Below are positions 1 to 6,514 of a DNA stretch of 12,509 nt, piece by piece. Position 1 is the stretch's first letter. The number at the start of each line of letters is the position of its first letter. The notes beneath the pieces are model-generated. The model had not been told where the DNA came from. It searched no databases and saw nothing but the letters and a program-made list of their open reading frames with translations. Source of the DNA: Actinomycetota bacterium (GTDB taxonomy: Bacteria; Actinomycetota; Acidimicrobiia; Acidimicrobiales; Ilumatobacteraceae); the NCBI GenBank assembly GCA_009703975.1, contig WLFB01000009.1:1-12509 (forward strand). The letters run 5' to 3'. A program made the translations under genes and the position numbers.

Positions 1-724
1 ACACTGGCTTCAAACCGGCGAGACCTTCTGCAGTCGTACCAGCACGAGGTCCATCATCCTTTGAGATAACAGTGCCGTTCGGCAACGTCAGTGGCGAAAT
101 TTCACGATCAAAGAAACCGTTTTCTTGGTTAGCAACTGCACGTTGCTGACTACGTGCACCGAATGCATCCATTTCAAGGCGTGTCACACCTTCAAGTTCG
201 CGAACATTTTCTGCGGTTTGTCCCATTGCGATATACATGTCGGCAAGACCTGCTGCAGCCGACCATACGCCTTGACCACCGGCGGCGCGTGCTTTGGTGC
301 GCGCACCTGATGGCTTGAAAATTGCGTTAGGCGCGATGTCACTTGCACCCGATGCATATCGGCTTACAGTTTCGACACCAGCAGCAATAAAGCAATCGCC
401 TTCGCCGGCTTTGATTGCGTGAGCGGCCATACGAATTGTCTGCAAACTTGACGAGCAGTAACGATTGACAGTCACACCAGGAACATTGTCAAGTCCGGCC
501 AGCACAGCAACAACGCGAGCGATATTGAAACCTGCCTCGCCCGCTGGTTGGCCACAACCCATCATTAAATCTTCAACATCATCAGCTTTAAGCTGAGGGA
601 CTTTTGCCATTAGAGCGCGAATAATTTGCGCTGACATATCGTCAGGTCGAAGTTCGGTCAATGTGCCTTTGTTGGCGCGTCCGATTGGGCTTCGTGCTGT
701 TGCAACTATTAATGCTTCGGTCAT
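1..724 (-). CDS. Thiolase (acetyl-CoA C-acyltransferase), N-terminal part
   Basis: The first 241 codons of a thiolase are present; the gene runs off the left edge, and a complete thiolase is usually about 390 residues. The protein starts MTEALIVATARSPIGRA, the usual thiolase N-terminus. The nucleophilic cysteine is Cys90 in NRYCSSSLQT. A GVETVSRYASG segment follows near residue 120. The C-terminal GHP histidine and second catalytic cysteine lie outside the window. Thiolases cleave 3-ketoacyl-CoA in beta-oxidation or condense acyl-CoAs; the adjacent divergent P450 favours a degradative role on branched or sterol-type side chains, which is inference. The ATG at 724-722 is preceded by a good Shine-Dalgarno (GGGAG), and a CATAAT -10-like hexamer lies at 748-743. 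It resembles mycobacterial FadA5 in context, but the half seen cannot assign a subfamily. Confidence 0.93.
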   Translation of the reverse strand, partial: MTEALIVATARSPIGRANKGTLTELRPDDMSAQIIRALMAKVPQLKADDVEDLMMGCGQPAGEAGFNIARVVAVLAGLDNVPGVTVNRYCSSSLQTIRMAAHAIKAGEGDCFIAAGVETVSRYASGASDIAPNAIFKPSGARTKARAAGGQGVWSAAAGLADMYIAMGQTAENVRELEGVTRLEMDAFGARSQQRAVANQENGFFDREISPLTLPNGTVISKDDGPRAGTTAEGLAGLKPV

Positions 725-742
725 GGCTTTTGCTCCCTTGAA

Positions 743-771
743 ATTATGCGATCCAAAACCCTAGCGGTTTA
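743..771 (-). promoter_or_regulatory. Putative thiolase promoter with dyad in its spacer
   Basis: On the minus strand CATAAT (748-743) matches the -10 consensus at five of six positions and leads to a short leader with a GGGAG ribosome site before the thiolase ATG. About 17-18 bp upstream only a poor -35 (TAAACC or TTAAAC) can be read. An inverted repeat AAACC-CTAGC-GGTTT (756-770) fills the spacer, where a repressor would block polymerase. It does not match the mycobacterial KstR or KstR2 consensus as I know them. The promoter is plausible; operator function is inference. Confidence 0.4.
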
Positions 772-786
772 AACACTTAATCACGA

Positions 787-816
787 ACCCGAAAGCCGAA
801 TACGAATAACTCGGGT
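787..816. repeat. Inverted repeat ACCCGA-N18-TCGGGT in the divergent promoter region
   Basis: The arms are 787-792 and 811-816. It lies between the thiolase and P450 genes, just upstream of the inferred P450 start site. Six-base arms with an 18-base spacer can occur by chance, so this is only a possible regulator site. Confidence 0.2.
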
Positions 817-840
817 GGGGAAAGAGAGCTGTGCGAGTTC

Positions 841-853
841 TAGAGTCTTTGAA
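841..853 (+). promoter_or_regulatory. -10 element for leaderless P450 transcription
   Basis: TAGAGT (841-846) fits the actinobacterial -10 pattern TANNNT. It is followed by exactly six bases and then the P450 ATG at 853, so transcription would begin at or next to the A of the ATG. No Shine-Dalgarno is seen, and an in-frame TGA directly precedes the ATG, so no longer start is possible. There is no recognisable -35. Confidence 0.45.
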
Positions 854-2103
854 TGCAATTATTTGATGTAGAGCTTAACCAAATAGACCTTTCGGCCAGG
901 GAGTTTTGGAGCGCCCCGCGTGATTACCGTGAATCGGCTTTTGCAAAACTACGCAACGAAGAACCGATTCGGTTTTTCGAAGAGATGGAGTTCAGTTTTG
1001 TACCAAAAGGCCCCGGCTATTTTGCACTTACTCGCCACGACGACATCTGGCACGCCAGTCGAAATCCCCAAATATTTTGCAGTGGTAAGGGCTCAAATAT
1101 CGCCGACCTTTCGCCAGAGCTAAACGAGTTTTTCGGGTCGATGATCGGCATGGATGACCCGAAGCATTTTCGCTTGCGATCTATTGTCTCTAAGGGCTTT
1201 ACGCCACGCGAGATTGCGCGCATCGAAGAATATGTAAAAGTCAAGGCGCGAACAATTATTGATCGTGTGCTTGAGGAGTTTGAAGGTCAAGAATTTGATT
1301 TTGTTGATGCAATAGCTGGCAAATTTCCGCTGCAAATAATTTGCGAAATGATGGGCATCCCAGAATCTGACGAACGGCAGATATTCAATTGGACGAACAC
1401 GATTCTTGGTGCTGGTGACCCAGACTTCACTGGCACTCTTGAAGGATTGATTGAAGCCGGTATCGGCATGTTCACCTATGCCCAGGCACTTGGCGAAGCT
1501 CGACTTGCCAACCCAACAGATGATTTGACGAGTGTGATGATGCATGCAGTGGTTGATGGCGAGCGGCTTTCGTCGCAAGAGTTTGGGAGTTTTTTCATTC
1601 TGTTGGTAGTCGCCGGAAATGAAACAACCCGAAATGCAATCACTCATGGGATGGTCGCTCTAACCGAAAATCCTGATCAGAAAGCAAAATGGTTTGGCGA
1701 CTTCGAGACACACACAAAAACAGCTGTTGAAGAAATTGTTCGTTGGGCAACACCAGTTATGCACTTTCGTCGAACAGCAACTCAAGACACTGAAATTAAT
1801 GGGTTTCCAATTAAGCAAAATCAAAAAGTCGTGCTTTTCTATAACTCTGGTAACCGTGATGAACGAATTTTTGCTGATCCTTTCAAATTTGATGTAACTC
1901 GCACCGCACAACCATCACAAATTGGTTTTGGCGCCGGCGGGCCTCATTTTTGTTTAGGTGCGAACTTGGCGCGCCGTGAAATCGCTGTAATGTTCGATGA
2001 AATTCGGCGCCGCGCACCAAACTTGCAGATAACGGGAGAGCCTGCCTACTTGCAGAGCAATTTCATTAATGGCATCAAACGCGTTAACTGCAGAACTAAC
2101 TAG
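853..2103 (+). CDS. Cytochrome P450, CYP124-like
   Basis: A complete soluble bacterial P450 of 416 residues. The I-helix oxygen-activation motif AGNETT is at 254-259, the K-helix ExxR is E294-R297 (EEIVRW), and the heme loop FGAGGPHFCLGANLARRE carries the thiolate ligand Cys367. Long stretches read like mycobacterial CYP124: AGNETTRNAITHG, GSMI followed by DDPKHFRLRSIVSKGFTPR, PLQIICEMMGIP and ANLARREI. CYP124 enzymes omega-hydroxylate methyl-branched lipids and can also oxidise sterol side chains. The match is from memory, but it is clearly closer to CYP124 than to CYP125 or CYP142. A ferredoxin and reductase must be encoded elsewhere. It is divergent from a thiolase, suggesting terminal oxidation followed by beta-oxidation of a branched substrate (inference). 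Confidence 0.95.
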   Translation: MQLFDVELNQIDLSAREFWSAPRDYRESAFAKLRNEEPIRFFEEMEFSFVPKGPGYFALTRHDDIWHASRNPQIFCSGKGSNIADLSPELNEFFGSMIGMDDPKHFRLRSIVSKGFTPREIARIEEYVKVKARTIIDRVLEEFEGQEFDFVDAIAGKFPLQIICEMMGIPESDERQIFNWTNTILGAGDPDFTGTLEGLIEAGIGMFTYAQALGEARLANPTDDLTSVMMHAVVDGERLSSQEFGSFFILLVVAGNETTRNAITHGMVALTENPDQKAKWFGDFETHTKTAVEEIVRWATPVMHFRRTATQDTEINGFPIKQNQKVVLFYNSGNRDERIFADPFKFDVTRTAQPSQIGFGAGGPHFCLGANLARREIAVMFDEIRRRAPNLQITGEPAYLQSNFINGIKRVNCRTN

Positions 2104-2125
2104 CTAGTTAACAAATTAGTTCTGC
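2090..2125. terminator. Bidirectional hairpin between convergent genes
   Basis: Perfect 10-bp arms GCAGAACTAA (2090-2099) and TTAGTTCTGC (2116-2125) enclose 16 bases. The structure covers the end of the P450 gene, the 12-bp gap and the end of the SsuD-like gene. A competing 14-bp perfect palindrome TAACTAGCTAGTTA lies at 2097-2110. There is no clear U-tract on either strand, so termination is likely but not classical; it could also protect 3' ends. Confidence 0.5.
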
Positions 2126-3222
2126 TCGTGCAAAGCAACTTGAGTATGAGAAAGCGTTAACGGGCCGTGATTTATCTGTGGCAACACATATCTTGAGAAC
2201 AGGTCGCACTCTTTGAGATGCGGATAGCCCGACAAAATAAAGCTTGACACTCCGGCATCAGCGAGTTCATTCAGTTTTGCTGTGACCTGATCTGGATCAC
2301 CGACAATTGCGATTCCGGCACCACTTCGCGCGCGACCGACACCTGTCCAAAGATTCTGCTCGATGTAGCCCTCGTCATCAGATCCAGTCCGTAATTCGGT
2401 TTGGCGATTTACACCGGTAGAAGTTGCGTCGAGCGAGCGAGCTCGTATCGCATCGCCCACCACTGGGTCAAGACGCGACAACAAGCGTCTAGCAGCCTCA
2501 CGAGCCTCGCGCTCAGTCTCGCGCACAATCACATGACTACGCCAGCCAAACTTCAATGATCGATCGAATTGCTGTGCGCGCAATTTAAGATCAACGATCA
2601 CGCTCGATACTTTGGCGGTTGTATCGGGCCACATCAGATAGACATCGGCGCTGGCTGCAGCACAATCACGAGCTGCCTCTGAGAGTCCACCAAAATAGAT
2701 TGGCGGGCAACCCAAATTCTGTTTGACGATGCGTGGTGGCTCAACACTTAGTTGTAGAAACTCACCATCAAGATTTATCGCACGACCCTCCAATAATTCA
2801 CCAAGTGCATACAAATACTCGGTGGTGCGGCGATACCTGGCCTCACTATTTAACTGCTCGCCCGGCATCTCGGATGAAATTGCATTTATTACCAGTCGTG
2901 AATTTGAAATCTGCTGAAGCGTTGCCACTTGGCGAGCAAGTTGCGGTACAACAAGTTCGCCAAGTCTTAACGCAAGTAGTAAACGAATCTGTTTTGTTTG
3001 CGTGGCGATACCTGCGGCAAAGGTTGTGGCATCAATACCAAGGCTGTAGCCCGAGGGCAACAGCACATTGTCAAAGCCATTAATTTCAGCACGACGCACG
3101 ATCTCGCTGCAGTGCGCCCAAGAAGATTGCAGGTCTTCATCGGGTACGCCCAAAAACTCATAATCGTCGTCACATAAGGCCGCAAACCATGCAACCTCAA
3201 CAAGTGGGCGGTTATTGCTCAC
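2116..3222 (-). CDS. LLM class flavin-dependent oxidoreductase, SsuD-like
   Basis: A 368-residue luciferase-fold (TIM barrel) flavin monooxygenase. SsuD (FMNH2-dependent alkanesulfonate monooxygenase) features are SRLVINAISS near 108-117, ADVYLMWPDT near 192-201, HVIVRETEREA with RLLSRLD near 230-252, NLWTGVGRARSGAG near 290-303, VGDPDQV near 307-313 and SGYPHL at 331-336. SsuD releases sulfite from alkanesulfonates using reduced flavin from a partner reductase. No reductase or sulfonate transporter is adjacent, and the N-terminus (MSNNRPLVEVAWFAALCDDD) differs from typical SsuD, so the substrate is open. The start is GTG at 3222-3220, with no Shine-Dalgarno. The TAA stop is followed four codons later by an in-frame TAG. 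It is transcribed in the same direction as nrdJ upstream but appears to have its own promoter. Confidence 0.88.
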   Translation of the reverse strand: MSNNRPLVEVAWFAALCDDDYEFLGVPDEDLQSSWAHCSEIVRRAEINGFDNVLLPSGYSLGIDATTFAAGIATQTKQIRLLLALRLGELVVPQLARQVATLQQISNSRLVINAISSEMPGEQLNSEARYRRTTEYLYALGELLEGRAINLDGEFLQLSVEPPRIVKQNLGCPPIYFGGLSEAARDCAAASADVYLMWPDTTAKVSSVIVDLKLRAQQFDRSLKFGWRSHVIVRETEREAREAARRLLSRLDPVVGDAIRARSLDATSTGVNRQTELRTGSDDEGYIEQNLWTGVGRARSGAGIAIVGDPDQVTAKLNELADAGVSSFILSGYPHLKECDLFSRYVLPQINHGPLTLSHTQVALHEQN

Positions 3223-3234
3223 GAGCTAAATCTA
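3222..3234 (-). promoter_or_regulatory. -10 element for leaderless SsuD-like gene
   Basis: On the minus strand TAGATT (3234-3229) fits TANNNT and is followed by six bases and the GTG start at 3222. No Shine-Dalgarno and no good -35 are visible. The geometry is the same as at the P450 gene, suggesting a leaderless transcript starting at the GTG. Confidence 0.4.
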
Positions 3235-3272
3235 ATCAGGAGATTATTAAATCGCCCGGTCAGACAATATGT

Positions 3273-6104
3273 TTATGAGCAGCCGCTTGAAGAACCGCAG
3301 TCGCCGCATACATAACATGCCCCTGCACGCTGCATGTTTGCTGAACCACATGTCGAGCAGATCATGCCAGTCGCTGCCGGTTTTTTTGCAGCATGTGATG
3401 GTGGTGCAGAAAATGCACCAGAATCAATTTGTGCAACTAAGTCGTTGGCAGACGGAATTGTTTTTGGATCAGCAAAAACGTCGGTACCTTGAGTGTTGAC
3501 AGTGATTGATTCTTCAACTCCTGGCAATGTTGGTTGCATTCGCTCTTCGCGAGTGAATACTCCTAATTCGGCACGCTCATCCGCGGTTAGATATTCAACT
3601 GCGAGTCGACGGAATAGATAATCAACAATTGACGAGGCCATACGAATATCTGGATCGTCAGTCATGCCTGCTGGTTCGAATCGAGTGTTAACGAATGCTT
3701 CAATGAGCGCTCGCATTGGAACACCATATTGCAAACCATATGAAATGCTCTTTGCGAAAGCATCCATCAGGCCAGCTAAAGTCGAACCTTGCTTAGAAAC
3801 CGTCAAGAACACTTCGCCTGGTCGCCCATCTGCGTATTCGCCGATTGTCGCGAAACCTTTGCAGTCAGCTACACGAAACTCAAATGTTCGACCGCGACGA
3901 GATCGTGGCAATTTCTGACGAACAGGCTGATGCACGACACGCTCAACTATCCGTTCAATAATTTGCGTTGCCGAGTTCGTTGCATCGCCGCCATCGTTTG
4001 AACCTTTTTCGCTGTCTTTTTTGGCAGTCGAAAGTGGTTGACCAACCTTGCAATTGTCACGATAAACGGCAACAGCCTTAATGCCTAACTCCCAAGACAA
4101 CATATGCAGTGCCTCAATGTCTTCAATTGAAGCATCTTCGGGCATATTTACAGTCTTTGAAATTGCGCCTGACAAAAACGGCTGAGTCGCGCCCATCATT
4201 CGCACATGACCTTCATAGTGAATTGTGTTGTCACCCATTGAGCAAGCAAACACTGGCAAGTGCTCGGCTTTCAAGTCGGGAGATCCAACAATTGTTTTTT
4301 GTTCATCGATGTAGGCGACGATTCTCTCAACAACCGGGCCTTCATAACCAAGTTGCTTTAGCGCACGTGGCACCGTCTGGTTGACGATAGTCATGTTGCC
4401 GCCACCAACAAGTTTTTTGAACTTAACTAATCCGAGGTCTGGTTCAATACCCGTTGTGTCGCAGTCCATCATTAAGCCGATCGTGCCGGTTGGTGCCAGA
4501 ACACTGGCTTGACTATTGCGCACACCAAACTCTTCACCATCGCGAACTGCCGCATCCCACGATGCGGTTGCTGCATCTACAAGGTCTTGTTGCACCACAT
4601 CAATGTTGTCGATTTCTTTATTGGCGTCACGATGCATTCGCAAAACATTGTTCATGTAGCGCTCGTTGGCTGAGTATCCAGCGAACGGACCCATGCGGCT
4701 TGCTGTGCGCGCACTAGTTGCATACGCGTGTCCGGTCATCAACGAGGTTAGAGCTGCTGCCCAAGCACGACCGCCAGTTGAGTCGTATGGCATTCCGAGC
4801 GCCATCAATAACGCACCGAGGTTTGCATAACCCAAACCAAGTTGACGGAATAAGCGACTGTTCTCTGCAATTTTCTCAGTTGGATAATCTGCATTGCCGA
4901 CAAGAATCTCTTGTGCGGTGAACATAACTTCAATCGTGTGACTGTAAGCCTCAACATCGAAATGGTCGTTGTCATCGAGATATTTCAGCAAGTTGATTGA
5001 TGCCAAATTGCACGCCGAGTTGTCAATGTGCATATATTCGCTGCACGGGTTTGAACCATTTATGCGACCAGCGGCATGTGCTGTGTGCCATTTATTGATT
5101 GTTGTATCAAATTGCAAACCAGGATCTGCGCACTCCCATGATGCAGTCGCCATTTGTCGCCACAAGTCGCGTGCACGAATCGAGCGCACAACTCGCCTGT
5201 CTTTAACTGCGAGCAAGTTCCAGTCGGCATCATCTCTGACTGCCTGCATGAACTCATCTGTTACGCGAACTGAGTTGTTTGCGTTTTGATATTGAACCGA
5301 AAAAGAATCTTTTCCGTCGAGGTCCATATCAAACCCTGCATCACGAAGTGCACGAGCCTTCTTTTCTTCATGTGACTTACACCAAATAAATTCTTCGATG
5401 TCTGGATGATCAACATTAAGAATGACCATCTTTGCGGCACGACGAGTTTTGCCGCCCGACTTGATAGTACCGGCTGAAGAGTCGGCGCCACGCATAAAAC
5501 TGACTGGCCCTGATGCTGTACCTCCACCTTTTAGATGTTCTGCACTACTGCGAATATTCGACAGATTGATACCCGAACCCGAACCACCCTTAAAAATCGT
5601 TCCTTCTTCTTTGTACCAATTCAAGATTGCGTCCATCGTGTCGTCAACAGCCAAAATGAAACACGCACTTGCTTGTTGTGGAACACCTTCAACACCGATA
5701 TTGAACCACACTGGTGAATTAAACGCCGCGCGTTGCGTTACCAAAATAAATTTCAGTTCATCGCGGAAAGAATCTGACTCAAGTTGATCAGCGAAATAAC
5801 CACACTCGGTGCCCCATTTTGTGATGGTGTCAGCAACACGATCGATGACCTGGCGCATTGAGTTCTCTCGTTCTGCGGTACCAGGTGTGCCTCTGAAGTA
5901 TTTTTGCGAAACAATGTTGGTTGAATTTAACGACCACGAAGTTGGAAACTCGACACCAAGCTGCTCAAACGCAACTGTGCCGTCTTTCCAGTTTTTGATT
6001 TGAGCATCTCTACGCTCCCAAGAAACTTGATCGTAAGGATGCGTGCCTGGTGTTGTGAAGTGACGACGGATACCGATTGACAACCGTTCTGGAGCAAGTG
6101 ACAT
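3273..6104 (-). CDS. nrdJ: Vitamin B12-dependent (class II) ribonucleoside-diphosphate reductase
   Basis: A complete 943-residue class II ribonucleotide reductase, which makes deoxyribonucleotides using adenosylcobalamin to generate the thiyl radical, without oxygen. The active-site motif NPCSEY supplies Asn352, Cys354 (thiyl radical) and Glu356. The redox pair that reduces the substrate is probably Cys148 (QASACFI) and Cys365 (NSACNLAS). FNSPVWFNIG lies at 128-137, and glycine-rich GGSGSGINLSN begins at 173. The C-terminus has a metal-binding or redox CSTC...CYVCGDC cluster (Cys930, 933, 936) and a penultimate Cys942 in GSSSGCS, typical of this long actinobacterial form and of thioredoxin-type re-reduction. 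No N-terminal ATP cone is seen. The ATG at 6104 has a weak AAAGG ribosome site. Regulation is by the NrdR boxes upstream; nrdR lies about 3.5 kb away. Confidence 0.97.
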   Translation of the reverse strand: MSLAPERLSIGIRRHFTTPGTHPYDQVSWERRDAQIKNWKDGTVAFEQLGVEFPTSWSLNSTNIVSQKYFRGTPGTAERENSMRQVIDRVADTITKWGTECGYFADQLESDSFRDELKFILVTQRAAFNSPVWFNIGVEGVPQQASACFILAVDDTMDAILNWYKEEGTIFKGGSGSGINLSNIRSSAEHLKGGGTASGPVSFMRGADSSAGTIKSGGKTRRAAKMVILNVDHPDIEEFIWCKSHEEKKARALRDAGFDMDLDGKDSFSVQYQNANNSVRVTDEFMQAVRDDADWNLLAVKDRRVVRSIRARDLWRQMATASWECADPGLQFDTTINKWHTAHAAGRINGSNPCSEYMHIDNSACNLASINLLKYLDDNDHFDVEAYSHTIEVMFTAQEILVGNADYPTEKIAENSRLFRQLGLGYANLGALLMALGMPYDSTGGRAWAAALTSLMTGHAYATSARTASRMGPFAGYSANERYMNNVLRMHRDANKEIDNIDVVQQDLVDAATASWDAAVRDGEEFGVRNSQASVLAPTGTIGLMMDCDTTGIEPDLGLVKFKKLVGGGNMTIVNQTVPRALKQLGYEGPVVERIVAYIDEQKTIVGSPDLKAEHLPVFACSMGDNTIHYEGHVRMMGATQPFLSGAISKTVNMPEDASIEDIEALHMLSWELGIKAVAVYRDNCKVGQPLSTAKKDSEKGSNDGGDATNSATQIIERIVERVVHQPVRQKLPRSRRGRTFEFRVADCKGFATIGEYADGRPGEVFLTVSKQGSTLAGLMDAFAKSISYGLQYGVPMRALIEAFVNTRFEPAGMTDDPDIRMASSIVDYLFRRLAVEYLTADERAELGVFTREERMQPTLPGVEESITVNTQGTDVFADPKTIPSANDLVAQIDSGAFSAPPSHAAKKPAATGMICSTCGSANMQRAGACYVCGDCGSSSGCS

Positions 6105-6210
6105 TTTGTACTAAACCTTTCAATATGTAATTTCGATTAAATTTGGTGGCTGACTTTTACAATTAATAAAACAGTTTTCAAATCACTTGCAAATCTTGAT
6201 GGGGCTAGCC

Positions 6211-6250
6211 CTACAGAACTAGCGACTCTTAGAGAGACCACTAGATGTAG
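6211..6250 (-). promoter_or_regulatory. Possible hairpin in nrdJ leader RNA
   Basis: In the minus-strand transcript CUACA-U-CUAG (6250-6241) can pair with CUAG-UUC-UGUAG (6222-6211), leaving an 18-base apical region with a further short CUCU/AGAG pairing. The adjacent GGGCTAGCCC (6202-6211) is a 10-bp palindrome. The arm overlaps NrdR box 1, so the symmetry may only reflect the protein site. No B12-box or other known riboswitch core was recognised. Confidence 0.25.
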
Positions 6251-6253
6251 TGC
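6238..6253 (-). promoter_or_regulatory. NrdR box 1 (distal to promoter)
   Basis: The minus strand reads CACTACATCTAGTG, an inverted repeat CACTA-N4-TAGTG. Against the NrdR box consensus ACACWATATATWGTGT it matches 12 of 16 positions, including the conserved C-W-A and T-W-G cores. It lies downstream of the predicted start site, in the nrdJ leader. Confidence 0.75.
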
Positions 6254-6279
6254 CAAATAATCCACCATTGCAGACTCAC

Positions 6280-6295
6280 CCACAACTTGTAGATA
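6280..6295 (-). promoter_or_regulatory. NrdR box 2 (at the nrdJ transcription start)
   Basis: The minus strand reads TATCTACAAGTTGTGG, keeping the CTA...TTGTG cores of the NrdR box, though one central base and some flanks deviate. It starts just after the predicted -10 and covers the predicted start site. Its centre is 42 bp from that of box 1, four helical turns, matching the rule that paired NrdR boxes lie on the same helix face. It is weaker than box 1 alone, but the pairing supports it. Confidence 0.65.
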
Positions 6296-6297
6296 AG

Positions 6298-6326
6298 ATT
6301 ACAGCACTGTTATTTGGCTTTGTCAA
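6298..6326 (-). promoter_or_regulatory. nrdJ promoter (sigma-70 type)
   Basis: On the minus strand a perfect -35 TTGACA (6326-6321) and a -10 TGTAAT (6303-6298, one mismatch from TATAAT) are separated by exactly 17 bp. Transcription would start near 6291-6290, inside NrdR box 2, giving a leader of about 185 nt before the nrdJ ATG. This is the best consensus promoter in the window. Confidence 0.75.
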
Positions 6327-6514
6327 TCATTTGCGGGCCTTAAATTTGCACCTTTTTGACGAATGACTCCGACTTGCACCAATTTGTTCTGAATCATAGG
6401 GAGACAGTCCTGTGGATTGGAAGTGGATAGACGTGTTAATTAGCGACATCTTCTGGGGATTACCTGTGCGTAACCTACTGCTTATGAAATTTATGTAACT
6501 TTCAGCCTGAATTC
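6305..6514. other. Intergenic stretch between nrdJ promoter and molybdoenzyme gene
   Basis: This is the upstream part of the 410-bp gap between nrdJ and the molybdoenzyme. It holds the nrdJ -35, a direct repeat TTGCACC (6346-6352 and 6374-6380, 28 bp apart) and one possible small plus-strand ORF (6412-6498). No tRNA, known structured RNA or classical terminator for the molybdoenzyme gene was recognised. Confidence 0.5.
6412..6498 (+). CDS. Possible 28-residue small hydrophobic protein
   Basis: A GTG start at 6412 is preceded by a strong Shine-Dalgarno, AGGGAG at 6398-6403, eight bases upstream. The frame runs 28 codons to TAA (6496-6498). The peptide begins VDWKWIDVLISDIFWG and ends LLLMKFM; it is rich in Trp, Ile, Leu and Phe with few charges, as in small membrane-associated peptides. 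A weak promoter may lie upstream (TTGACG at 6356-6361, CAATTT at 6380-6385). It ends convergently 16 bp before the molybdoenzyme stop. I recognise no family. The ribosome site is the main support; at this length a chance ORF is quite possible. Confidence 0.3.
   Translation: MDWKWIDVLISDIFWGLPVRNLLLMKFM

Noticed and set aside
125..310. 61-codon plus-strand ORF at the left edge
   Set aside because: It is antisense to well-conserved thiolase sequence and is cysteine-rich only as a reflection of that frame.
755..816. KstR-type operator between thiolase and P450
   Set aside because: Neither inverted repeat in this interval has the AAC-N2-GTT core of KstR or the CAAG-N2-CTTG form of KstR2.
1120..1647. 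175-codon ORF on the minus strand inside the P450 gene
   Set aside because: It lies fully antisense to a P450 with all family motifs intact, and its translation has no recognisable domain.
853..2103. Assignment of the P450 as CYP125 or CYP142
   Set aside because: The divergent thiolase suggests CYP125, but the I-helix region, FGAGGPHFCLGANLARREI and many other segments follow CYP124 more closely than the CYP125 or CYP142 sequences I remember.
5422..5787. 121-codon plus-strand ORF within nrdJ
   Set aside because: It is a shadow of the conserved nrdJ catalytic core, with no ribosome site or domain.
6105..6290. Cobalamin riboswitch in the nrdJ leader
   Set aside because: A B12-dependent enzyme makes this tempting, but I see no B12-box core and the leader is short. 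Class II enzymes use cobalamin rather than being replaced when it is present, so such a switch is not expected.
6346..6380. Direct repeat TTGCACC
   Set aside because: Two 7-base copies 28 bp apart without further extension can arise by chance; there is no sign of an attachment site or iteron array.
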